Shown here piece by piece: positions 10,616 through 21,176 of a stretch of 64,000 nt of DNA. Under the pieces are notes generated by a model. The model was given only the letters and a program-made list of their open reading frames with translations. It searched no databases and was not told the DNA's origin. Made by a program: the position numbers and the translations under genes. Numbering within the stretch: position 1 is the stretch's first letter; every line of letters starts with the position of its first letter. Source of the DNA: Aphidius gifuensis (taxonomy: Eukaryota; Arthropoda; Insecta; Hymenoptera; Braconidae); assembly GCF_014905175.1 (NCBI RefSeq), contig NC_057789.1, forward strand, positions 12,514,876-12,578,875. Direction: 5' to 3'.

Positions 10616-12413
10616 TAAACCGCATTTAAATATTATTGATTGTCTGAAATAAGATAATATTAATTATCAATCTGGATTTGAATCAATAAAATCCAATGTA
10701 TTTAATTGATTGAAATTCAAATTATTTCCATTAATATTTCTTTATTATGTATAATGAATATTTCAATCTTTTAGATATAAAAATAAAGTAAATTTATGAT
10801 TAACAAACCAGATCTTGAAAGTACTCAACCTGCATAAAAGCGACCATCTTCGGACCATTTCATTTTCATAATTTTTCCAACTTGACGAATTTATTTTATT
10901 GGTTCCACTGATGTCTCAACTGTACCACTTCTCCACTTGATTAAAGCGTACATTTCCCACAATATTTTTATAGTTAATTTTTTAGACAGATTATATTTAT
11001 TGATAGTAATGAAAATGTTGAATTAATTAATTATTATATATTATTCATAAAGGAATAATAAATAAATAATAAATTATTATATTCTATGGATTTATTATCA
11101 CGTAATTTGAAATCTTTATATTTATGACTAATTATTTATTAATTGTAAAAGAATTAAAATGACGTTTCGATGTTCTTATTGTCCGATTTATTTTTATCTA
11201 AACAAAACGAAATCGGCTGCATTTATTTTTCCTCAGTTACATAAAACAAATGTAGTCGATTTTTATAATAAGCCAAATTCGTCTTGTTTAAGTGAAAAAC
11301 AAAAAAGAAAATGAAAAAGGATAGAAATTTTGATCTAATTTTCTCACAATAAATATACTGTCTAAGATTATAAAAAATGAATAAAATACGTGCAGTATGC
11401 AGTCGGTTTTTATGAAAAACGAATTTAGTTACGTTTGAAAAAAAAAAAATTCGAGCATATTAATTTTTCAGTGGTCGGGTACTGCATCGGGTACGACACA
11501 TCTATATATCCATTACTTGATTTGTTTAGTTATCTTATGCATCATATACAAGCACATTATCGTTAAAAAATATTATCCCATTTACATAGTTTCGCTGATG
11601 TACCACGTACAAATCAAATTATTCTGATTATATTGTATTTGAATTTGCAAATAGTGTTGGTGGACAACATGTGTTGATACTGTTAATCATATTATGCGGA
11701 AATATCATATTGTTACAATCGAGTAATTGGTATTGTGTCTTGTATTACGTTTACAAGACAGTAATGTGGCAAAAGTATGTTTTTTTTACAATAATACTAC
11801 AATTATTATTATTTAAACCATTTTTTAATTGATTTTCGGGGACACGAAAAAATTTGTCATGACAAAAATAACAGCTCAGAATATTGTGGTTCATTGTAAG
11901 CTCAGTAAATTGAGTAACATAAACTATATGATGGTAAAAATGATAAAAATGAATATTTATTACAATTGCATAATATTAAAAAATATTATTTCCGAAATAT
12001 AATTCATATTTTTCATGTGTGTATATCCAATGGGGATATTTCAATCTGTGGCCCCCTTGAAATATAATTGAAAAATTCAATTTTTTCATGAAATAATATA
12101 TCAAAAATAATGAATCAAACTATTTTTTTTAATTTCGTGTAACAAAAATCTGATCAGAAAATTTATTGTTTTTCAAATAAATTACTTTTTAATTATTATC
12201 TTTTTTTTTATTTTTTTCTTTTAGACGTGAATAATAAGTGGTTTACCTTTATGTAGTTCATTCAATTTTTTCCAAATTATGTTGTAGATGTACATTTTAT
12301 ATATAATTTATCTTTTGTGCTAAAATTTTTTCATCATTTTATGATTCACGGGACAAATATAAATTGTTTCTAATAAAATTTTATTTACATACGAATTTTT
12401 TTTAACATACTGT
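10616..12413. other. intergenic, no gene seen
   Basis: AT-rich DNA without long open frames. A weak inverted repeat of about 40 bp arms lies near 11180-11300 ('aaacaaaacgaaatcgg' against 'ccaaattcgtcttgttt'). No coding similarity was recognised. Confidence 0.35.
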
Positions 12414-14330
12414 AATGTCCGGCGGTAAGCCGCACAAACTTTTTTTATTTTTCTTTCTATTATTATATATTAAATATTCAGGGTACTTTTTAATACCCCT
12501 AGCTCCATCTTGCAGATCGTCAAGTTACAATATTTAAGGGAGCTAGAGGTTTTGCACCCCCAACAAACTACTTGAGCCGGCACTATTGCCAAGCGCATCT
12601 ACCGCCAATTTTATTTTGGAAAATTAAGTATAAATTTATATAATGAGTGATATCGACAGAATCCTAAAAATATAGGGATTCTCTCGGTACCACCCATGTC
12701 ATAATTAGACAAGTAGAAATAATTTTAATTAAGGTTGGAAAATCCTAAGATTTTCCTCAACCAATAAGAAATAGTCGACATAAGGAAAGTGGAACTGGAC
12801 CAAGGAGGAAAACCGAACATCCCCGAAGGATCCCCACCTACCCTTATGTTCTGAGGGCATCCAGCGAGATTGATCGCTAGATCTCGGTCACTCGGTCGAG
12901 TTAGTTCCTTGACCTACACCAGCTCTTCCAGCTCTAACTAGCATAGGCACTTTGCCTCGTCGCATTTTAATTGCTCTGAAAAACTTAGAATATTTTCTAC
13001 AAATCAGCACAACTGTAAGTTATACTTATTCAATATCTTATTGATTATTTTATCAATTTATTGTTTCAATAATATTTAAGTAACATTTGGTTACTTAAAT
13101 CAGTAATTTAAATTCATTAAATCACTTACAAATTTAACTTGAAATAAATTACGACCGCATGGTCTAAAATTTTCTTGCTTGAATAAATTAAACTTAAAGC
13201 ACCTATTGTGTTGCATTGTCTAATCAATTAAATATTGAATAGAATAAATTACATTTTAGTGATAACAAATAATCAGTTATTTATTTAAAATATTTAAATA
13301 TTTAATTATACAAATTTACGACCTCGTGGTCAGCCATTCAATAGTGAATACAATTTATAAAGTACAGTGAAAAAGTCTCGTATAATAATTTTATTTTAAT
13401 TTCAAACAAAAGTAACATTTACTGTGATTTTATTGTAAAGTCAGTGCTACGTTTATGTCTACAATTCGACATAATTTAATCGTCGATCACATACAACCAA
13501 CTTGTATAATTACATTGTACTACATTTAAATAAAATATATATATATATATATATATATATTTTTGTACATCATTACTGGCGATATTGTAACCAAGCCAAC
13601 CTGTCAATTTTGCGAGCGTCTCCGAGGTCAAGCCAAGGTACACGCCGTCACTAGATTGCTAGATTAAATCACCGACAATCAATGTAAGTACCTTCCTTTA
13701 AATAAATTTTGTTCAGTGTTTGTTCTGTGAATTTATGACAAGTGTAAAAATATTAATATTGTAAAAGCCAAGCGTCATCGTAGCGTCAATGTAGAGTCAG
13801 TGACTTGCTTAATTAATCGACTGGATTGCTTCTCAATCCCGTCGCTTGTATTTCGGCCGTCATAATTTAATTATTAATCGGGTTATTCGCAATTTTAATA
13901 TTTCTCTGTCTCTGACTCCGTCACGACCGCATGGCTTTAGGTTCTCTCTTTTCGACGCGACGCGCGAGTAAAATTTAATTGGGTTACATATTTAATAATT
14001 GTTTTGTATCGCAGTTTCATGTAATAACAACAGGGTAATTTACAAATAAATGGTGCTCCGATTTTTACTGAATTTACAAGTGTTATTTAAAATTATTTCT
14101 ACCGTATTATTGTGTTATATTTTCGCGTATTTTTCAGGTTCCTTTTTACCTCTCCCTACATTACGCATTTCCGTCTCCCTACCATTCTTATGCGCCATTG
14201 CTGCGCAGGAAAAACAGGGTTAATTTAATTACATATCAAGTTGGATTATTTTACAGGGTAATACTGATTGTCTAATAAATGATCCGGCTACGATATTTCA
14301 ATACATAAGTTAATTAGGTAAGTCTCGACT
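12414..14330. repeat. large interspersed repeat, copy 1 (possible LTR)
   Basis: From about 13310 to 14320 this matches 61675-62620 in order: a 'CGACCxCxTGGTC' motif, 'CAATGTAAGTACCTT', 'CAAGCGTCATCG', 'CGACTGGATTGCTTC', 'CGACCGCATGG', 'TTTTCAGGTTCCTTTT' and 'GGCTACGATATTTCAATA'. The most conserved block is 14105-14320. The 12414-13310 part (starting TGTAATGTCCGGCGG) has no second copy here. A splice-donor-like AATGTAAGTACC and an acceptor-like TTTTTCAGG are conserved in both copies. Length and conserved non-coding signals would suit a retrotransposon LTR or leader, but no coding region or terminal TG..CA pair was established. Confidence 0.6.
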
Positions 14331-14379
14331 TTTTTTATATTTTTTAAAGCTGTATGTAATAAGCATGAATTTATCGTCC

Positions 14380-14870
14380 GATTGATTGTTTAAATAATTG
14401 TCGAATTTATTGTTTAAATGAATGTTTAAATTGTAGTTTGGATTAATGTTTAAATATTTGCTTCAATAAATGTTGACTTTGACGTTCAAATAAATGTTGA
14501 ATCCAGTATTTGAATGAATGTTCTAATTTTCGTTTCAATAAATGTTGAATTTAATGTTTAAATAAATGTTAAATTTAATGTTTTAATGAATGTCGAATTT
14601 AATGTATAATATTGAGTGTTCGAATGAATGTTCAAAGTGGTGTTTGAATAAATGTTTAAATATGTTCTTAAATTTAATTATTGTTGATATAAATGTTTAA
14701 ATAAATATTTAAATTGTTGATTAAATAAGTGTTTAGTTTCTTGTTCAAATAAATGTTAAATTGAGTTTTTAAATAAATGCTCAAATTTTTGTTCAAATAA
14801 ATGTTGACTTAAATGTTCAAATAAATGTTTAGATATTTGTTGAAATAAATATTCAATTTACTGTTCACCA
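14380..14870. repeat. degenerate 'AATAAATGTTGAATTTAATG' minisatellite
   Basis: About twenty imperfect copies of a 20-30 bp unit (AAATAAATGTTGAATTTAA and variants) run without interruption. Phase and spacing vary. There is no open frame. Confidence 0.8.
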
Positions 14871-15689
14871 TGCCAAAAGTAATAATTAAATAAGTATTTA
14901 AATACCTCTTATAAAAAAGAAATCTACTAGAAATCTCACAATTAAAAAATATGATAGAGTTAAAATGAGGATGCTGAGGTTTGGTAATGATCTTATAAAT
15001 CGATGTCGAGCTTTTTTTAAAAAATCAGATTCTTCCGTTGCTAATTGATATTTAAAAGCATAATTTTTGATATTTACGGTCTTTTCTTTTTCTCAAATCG
15101 ACCAGATTTCTTCCGTTCAGTTGGTAATAATGGTAAAACTTTGCAATTATTTCTTTTCTCTTTTTTGTGTTGCTATATTGGCTGCGCTGCATAATTTTAT
15201 TATTATTATTATTTTTATTTTATTTATATTCATTCATAACATAACCTCCAGAATATATTGTTGACTTGTGTTGACTCTCACGTCAAATGCAGTTAAATGT
15301 AAGAAAAAAAATAAACAACATAAACAACATAAATATATATATAAATAAATAAATAATATAATATAAATGAATATTGTTTATTGATGAGCTCATACTTCAG
15401 TAAAAAAAACCCCAAAATGCACTCATGATTCTTGACAGCATATTATAAAAAACATTCAAGAGTTGCTTGTCAATATGGTCCTGAAAAATGTCATCAAGAA
15501 ATTCAGCATCTCATGACAAATATATCAATATTATTTATATACATACAATACAAAACATCCACCGAAAATATTTAAGGTATGTATCATTTGTTTATTTATT
15601 TATTTATTATTTTACAAATTATTTTATAAATTATTTAATTTATATTATTCAAGGAATCATCAATTACTCATCAGTTTGAAAACATTTCT
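14871..15689. other. intergenic, possibly a leading exon of the USP5 copy
   Basis: Mostly AT-rich and without supported genes. At about 15462-15515 one frame reads ACQYGPEKCHQEIQHL, which could be a stray coding fragment upstream of the USP5-like copy. I could not align it to the USP5 N-terminus with confidence. Confidence 0.25.
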
Positions 15690-17090
15690 TGTTTTTAGTC
15701 GTGATTCTGTTAAATATTATGATGAAACTTATGAAATAATAATATTACTAAATTTTACAAGTATGAAATATCCATCAGTTGATTTACCAGAACAGGTATA
15801 AATAAATAACGCTAATTATAATATTATAATATACAAATTAAAATATAAATAAATGTATTAAAAAATTAAAATTAATTTTACTGATAGTAAAATCAATTAC
15901 TGGAATATTAGAAGCTGAATCAGCAATTAAAATTGGTGAAAGAGAAGCATTAGCTGGTACATGGGATGGTGAAGCAAGAATAATAACAAAGTAATTATAC
16001 AAAAAAATAATAATAAGTTTAAGTATAAATATTACTTGTTTTTTTGAATTTTTAGACATGCAACAACATTGCCACAATTAAATAATGGTAAAAAAATACC
16101 ACCAAGTAATTGGAAATGTGAAACATGTGATTTGACACAAAATTTATGGTTAAATTTAACTGATGGTAGTATATTATGTGGACGTAAATTTTCTAATGGT
16201 ACTGGTGGTAATGAAATGATTAATGATCATGTAATTAAGCATTATCGTACAACTGGTTATCCACTTGCTGTTAAATTAGGTACAATAACAAAAAAAGGTA
16301 ATGGTGATGTTTATTCATATGATAAAAATGATACGGTTGATGATCCAAATTTAATAATACATTTATCACATTAGGGTATCAATATTTCAAATAGGGAAAA
16401 AACTGAAAAATCAATGATTGAACTTGAGCTTGATTTAAATAAAAAATTTGGTGATTGGGTTGCATTACAAGAAGCATCAAGTAAATTAATACCAATTTAT
16501 GGTGCTGGTTATACTGCTTTACATAGTCTTGGTAATTTATTTTATTTAAATTGTGTTATGCAAACATTATTTATAATACCAGATTTTATTAAAAAATATG
16601 TTGATGAATCAGTTAATATATTTAATGATAATTATAATGATCCAGCAAATAATTTTGATACACAAATATCGAAACTTGATTGTGGTTTATTATCTGGTAA
16701 ATATTCAATTGAACGTGGATATCCTGGTTTTTCATCAAATCATCAACAAGATGCACAAGAATTTTTTTTACAGCTCATTAATATTATTGATCGTCATTGT
16801 GCTAATTAATTTAATCCAATTGATTGTTTTAAATTTAAAGTTGAAGAACGTTATCAATGTAGTAGTTCTGGTAAAGTAAAATATATATATATTATCCATA
16901 TACACCAGAATATTTATTACCATTACCAATACCACTTGATGGTGCAATTAATAAAGTTAAAGTTAATACATATGAAAATGAAAAAAAAACAGCTGAGCTG
17001 AATGGACAATCATTTGATACAAATAATACAATTATTAGACCACATATTAAATTATCATCATGTTTTAAATCATGTTTATATTTATAAAAA
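15690..17090 (+). pseudogene. USP5: USP5 (isopeptidase T) partial pseudogene, catalytic Cys lost
   Basis: USP5 disassembles free polyubiquitin chains. This copy keeps several exons: about 15698-15795, 15888-15990 and 16056 onward. The 15990/16056 junction (donor GTAATT, acceptor TTTTTAG) joins in frame as ITK|HATTLPQLNNGKK. It retains most of the UBP zinc finger (WKCETCDLTQNLWLNLTDG, then LCGRK) and the start of the peptidase domain. Breaks are a TAG at 16372-16374, a TAA at 16807-16809, a frame change inside a TA run near 16880, and loss of everything after about 17085, including the catalytic His box and UBA domains. The Cys box reads GNLFYLNC where the family has GNSCYLNS; the codon at 16540-16542 is Phe. 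Because introns remain, it arose by DNA duplication rather than retrocopying. The first intron's acceptor also looks damaged. Confidence 0.88.
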
Positions 17091-17507
17091 AAACAGCACT
17101 CACACTTTTTTTTAAAAATAAACCTAGATGGAAAATTGGGGAATTAAAAAATTGACAATAAATAAATTGTAAAAAAAGTTTCTTTTTGTTTGGTGTAATA
17201 CAAATTATCTTTATTTAGTTTTAGTTTAGTCTTAATTCTTTTTTTAATATTTAAAAGGTTATTTTTTTTTTAGTTTTTCAGTACGTTTGTTTACTTATTT
17301 ATTATTATTATTATCAAGTAATCAATACTTGATAATAATATATTTATTTACTTTATTATTATTATAATAATATTATTTATTTACTTTATTATTATTATAA
17401 TAATATATATTATTATCATTAATTTAAATTAACTTTGTACTTTTCACATCACCTTTTGTTAACCATATCACGTTTTTTTTTTGATTAAGACTTCTATATA
17501 AAATTTT
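17091..17507. other. AT-rich spacer with small palindromes
   Basis: Between the USP5 copy and the Arg/Gly-rich gene's stop. It contains ATTATTATTATAATAATA-type palindromes near 17310-17420, one of which is tandemly repeated. No gene was seen. Confidence 0.4.
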
Positions 17508-18668
17508 TTATAAAAAAAAGACATTTTTCCCACTATTAAATGCACCTCGACCACCTCGTGTACCTCCTTGTCTACCTCGTCTACCTCCTCGTCCTTGTCT
17601 TCGTGATCCTCCATCACCACCACTATTGGTGAGTATAGATTTAAAATACTGTTTTCGCCAATATCTGCAACAAATGATTAAAAATTTATAGTTTATTATT
17701 GTTATTTATTTTTTTAATTGTTGATTATTGTTGATTAAATTGGAATTTTATTGTTGTTGTTTGTTGTTCATTTTTTTTATTTTTATATATAGTTAATTAA
17801 TAAATTTTATGACATTTGTTTATTGTTTACCTGAAACGTTCAGTATCATCGACTGGCATCTGCCCAGGATTGACAGCTACACCACGTCCTCCATAACCTC
17901 CATAAGCAGCAGCATTACCACGTCCAGTATTTTCTCCTCTCAATCTTCCAGCACCACCAGCACCACCATGACCAACACCACGAGCAATATTATCATAGAC
18001 AGGTACCCCAGCAATACCACCGACTGGTACACCTCGTAACATTTCCTCACGACGAGCAATTGTCAAGTCAATAGCATCACCGGGATCATCATTGAAATCA
18101 ACAGCAGCACCAAAATCACCACGATCATCAGTATTATCATCAGCAATTTGATCAATATTATTATTAAAGATAACATCATCCAAAGCCGCACCTGGAAGAT
18201 CGTAGCCTTCCTGAATGAATTGTTCTTCAATTAAATAGAGCTGTGCTCGAGCTTGCTCGTGACGTCGAGCAAGGTCATCTCTGCGTCGTGTTCGAGATGC
18301 TTCCTCTTTTTCACGAGCACGCTCAAAACTTTTCAGTATATTTATAATGTCCTGAAAATTAATTATATATATTGTTATTATCATAATATTGTATTTAATT
18401 TGATAATTAACAGTCGTGAATAAATAAACTCATAAGTTAAAATAATGAATATATAAATGTTATAATTATTATAAAAAAAAAGTAAAATGAAGGTTATGTT
18501 ATTTTTTTGGTAGGACTATCTTACAATATCTTACTATTAGAAATTATATTCATTATTTTAACATAAAAGTTTATCTATTCACGACTATTAATTATTTATT
18601 TTTTTAAAATTGAAATCTATTTTGTTAACAATAATTAATAATAAATATGAACTTACTCCTTGAGCCAT
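17508..18668 (-). CDS. Arg/Gly-rich protein of unknown function, three exons
   Basis: Three exons join in frame to 229 codons plus stop: 18668-18657 (only MAQG), 18351-17831 and 17664-17508. Donors are GTAAGT and GTAAAC; acceptors are TTTTCAG and TTGCAG. The second exon has a charged coiled-coil-like helix (about residues 8-50, FERAREKEEASRTRRR), an acidic Asp-rich middle, then Gly-rich text (GHGGAGGAGRLRGENTGRG). The third exon is an RGG-type tail (RRQGRGGRRGRQGGTRGG), as found in many RNA- or ssDNA-binding proteins. No catalytic domain is visible and I do not recognise the family. No stop or frameshift interrupts it, so it may be expressed. Its compact structure with a tiny first exon resembles the OB-fold gene at 6.8-8.0 kb, but no relation is established. 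Confidence 0.65.
18411..18587. mobile_element. intronic fold-back MITE
   Basis: AGTCGTGAATAAATAAACT at 18412 and its complement ending at 18586 form ~45-bp inverted repeats separated by about 90 bp. ATTAA-like sequence lies on both sides, hinting at a TTAA target. It sits in intron 1 of the Arg/Gly-rich gene. Confidence 0.6.
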
Positions 18669-18922
18669 GGTTTTTTTTTTTTTTTTCTATTGCCACTGCA
18701 AAACAACGATAACGAGGCCTCGCCTTTGCAAACCGCTTACGGAGTTGTTTACAACAACCAAAAAGACTAGAGACCCTAGAGTCTCTAGTTTTCTCGATAA
18801 GAAGCTTCGTTTACAACGCGAAGTATAGTCGAAATAGTGATTGTACAATTGTATTGTAAAATTATTCCTGTATTCAATGGTATAATTATAGCATAATTTT
18901 TTATAGATGCCAATGAATTAAT
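18669..18922. promoter_or_regulatory. upstream region of the Arg/Gly-rich gene
   Basis: GC content rises at 18695-18830, just upstream of the minus-strand ATG, as is common for insect promoters and 5' UTRs. The palindromic 'GACTAGAGACCCTAGAGTCTC' area near 18765 is the most structured part. No specific factor site is claimed. Confidence 0.3.
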
Positions 18923-19297
18923 GGGTGCATTTATTTAATAAAAATTTTTTTTTCGTTTTGCAATTTCGCCCTGTAATACCGGCCAAAATTTTATAGGAAA
19001 GAACTGTTTCTTGTAGTGGCAGTACTGGCACATGACATTATTTTTTTTGGCTTCCAATTATTAGATGGATAACTGTTCAATGTTTATATCAAACTGAAAT
19101 AAATAGAAAATTGACTTGTTGTGATTGTTTGCTATTGTCACATAGGTCGTACCACACATTATCGTAAACTGTAAAGTCTGGAATATTGCATAGAGAATTT
19201 TATCACTTTTGTCGTTGTTTCTGTTTCTAGTTTTTAGTCGGTATTACAGGGCGAAATTGCAAAACGAAAAAAAATTCTTTATTAAAGGAATGCACCC
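18923..19297 (+). mobile_element. GGGTGCAT-family MITE, copy A
   Basis: Ends GGGTGCAT and ATGCACCC enclose about 375 bp. Subterminal inverted blocks are 'CGTTTTGCAATTTCGCCC' with 'TGTAATACCG', and the complement on the right. The internal text 'CAGTACTGGCACATGACA' is shared with three other copies in the window. No open frame and no clear target duplication was found, so the superfamily is undetermined. Confidence 0.8.
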
Positions 19298-19501
19298 AAT
19301 TTATTATTTATTGTTGTATAATAAAAAAAAAAATTTCGACAGTTGTGTAGTGGTGTGGATTAAATAAATGAGTAAGTTCATTACAAAGGAAAAAAAGAGG
19401 GCACTTTCAACTATCATAGACTTATGTAGTATCATCTGTATGATTGTCTAATAACCCAAAAATTGTGTGTTAATTAGTAATTAAGAGTAGCATTACATTA
19501 A

Positions 19502-19879
19502 GGGTGCATTCCTTTAATAAAAAAATTTTTTTTGCTCTGCAAATAATGCCCTGTAATACCGACCAAAATTTTATAGGAAAAAGCCGTTTTTTTGTGGTGG
19601 CAGTACTGGCACATGACATTTTTTTTTTTTTCTTAGCTCCGATTATTGAAGAAATAACCTGAATGATTGTTTAATGTTTATATCAAACTGAAATGAATAG
19701 AAAATAGACATAATGTACTTGCTTGTCATTGTTACATAGGTCGTACGAGACATTAGCAAAGTTTGGGATATTACATAGAGAATTTAATCACTTTTGTCGT
19801 TGTTTCTGTTTCTAGCTATTTGTCGGTATTACAGGGCGAAATTGCAAAACGAAAAATTTTTTATGAAAGGAATGCACCC
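19502..19879 (+). mobile_element. GGGTGCAT-family MITE, copy B
   Basis: Same ends, length and internal text as copy A, same orientation, with scattered substitutions. It lies 205 bp downstream of copy A. Confidence 0.8.
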
Positions 19880-20272
19880 ATGCACACACTTTATTAAAAA
19901 TTTTTTTTTCGCTCTGCAATTTCGTCCTGTAATACCGACTAAAGACTAGTCACAGAAAAAATGACAAAAGTGACAAAATCCTCTATGTAATTATCCAGAC
20001 TTTAAACTTTTACGATAATATTTTGTACCACCTATCTGACAATAACAAGCAAGTACAACAAGTCTATTTTCTATTCATTTCAGTTTGATATAAACATTAA
20101 ACAATCAGGTTATTTCTTCAATAATTGGAGCCAAAAAAAAAAAAAAAATGTCATGTGCCAGTACTGCCACTACAAGAAACAGCTTTTTCCTAGAAAATTT
20201 TGGTCGGTATTATAGGGTGTTATGAGGCAAAATTGCAGAGTGGCAAAAAAATTTTATTAAAAGGATGCACCC
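19880..20272 (-). mobile_element. GGGTGCAT-family MITE, copy C, inverted
   Basis: This copy abuts copy B in the opposite orientation. Its left end is damaged (ATGCACACAC) while the right end keeps ATGCACCC. The internal 'CATGTGCCAGTACTGCCAC' is the complement of the same block in copies A and B. Tandem head-to-head insertion gives a long B-C inverted repeat. Confidence 0.78.
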
Positions 20273-20739
20273 AGAAAGTTTGTTTAAAATATTTATTTTA
20301 TTATTAATTGAAAAAAAGTTGACCTCTGAGAGGTGTTACAAATGATTTACTCTAAATACAAGCCATGATGTATGATACGTGTACGATTCCTACGTATAAT
20401 ACAGTTGTATGAAACTTCCCGAACCCTGACGTTTGTTAATCGGACCACACCCTTTTTCCTTGTCGCCATTGACATAAATGTTGTCGCACTCGGGACAACT
20501 CGGGACAAAGTTTTGACATTTGTGTGTGATATTTAATGTGTTTTATTGTTTCTAAAATAGTTTAAATATATTAAAGTGATTCATATTCATCTATCAAAAT
20601 ATTATTTTATGTTAAAAATTTTTCAATTTAATTTTGATGACCGCTATTTTTTTTTTGTAAATTATTCCTCGTTTGACGTTTACCTAACCTATCTTTTTTT
20701 TGTCCCTTTTGCCTTCTTCCCTTCTTTATATTATATTTC
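20273..20739. other. intergenic, no gene seen
   Basis: AT-rich with a GC-richer patch at 20400-20510, including a short direct repeat CTCGGGACAACTCGGGACAA near 20490. It may belong to the 5' part of the Helitron that follows, whose start was not located. Confidence 0.35.
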
Positions 20740-21095
20740 AGGATTTTACTTCTTTCGAGAAAGTATTATTGGCCTTGTCAAGAGTTTTTTCTCTTTCTAG
20801 AAGAATTTATTTCCTTGACAAGAGTATTTTTTCTTCTTACGAGAAAGTATTATTATTGGCCTTGTCAAGAGTTTTTTCTCTTTCCAGAAGAATTCATTTC
20901 CTTGACAAGAGTAATTTTTCTTCTTTCGAGAAAGGTTTATTGACCTTGTCAGGAGTTTTTTTCTCTTTTTAGAAGGATTTATTTCCCTGACAAGAGTATT
21001 TTTTCTTCTTTCGAGAAAGTTTTAATAACCTCGTCAGGAGTTTTTTCTCTTTTTAGAAGGATTTATTTCCCTGGCAAGAGTATATTTCAAAACGT
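20740..21095. repeat. ~85-bp minisatellite upstream of the large Helitron
   Basis: Four copies start with GAGAAAG near 20757, 20841, 20928 and 21013 (spacing 84, 87, 85 bp). Each unit contains CTTGTCAAGAG and the complementary CTTGACAAGAG, so each can form a hairpin. The array ends about 80 bp before the Helitron's first ATG. Confidence 0.85.
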
Positions 21096-21176
21096 CTCAA
21101 TTTTATAAAAATTTTGAGTCGTGGTTCTTTTTATTTACATATAATTTTTATCACTAGATTTGTGACGAGAAAAAAA

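Noticed and set aside
10309..10618. Asn/Asp-rich ORF on minus strand and Leu/Ser-rich ORF on plus strand
   Set aside because: Both are translations of a CAT/ATT microsatellite; composition follows the repeat and there is no splice or family support.
17809..18039. Ser/Thr-rich plus-strand ORF
   Set aside because: Antisense shadow of the Gly-rich exon of the minus-strand gene.
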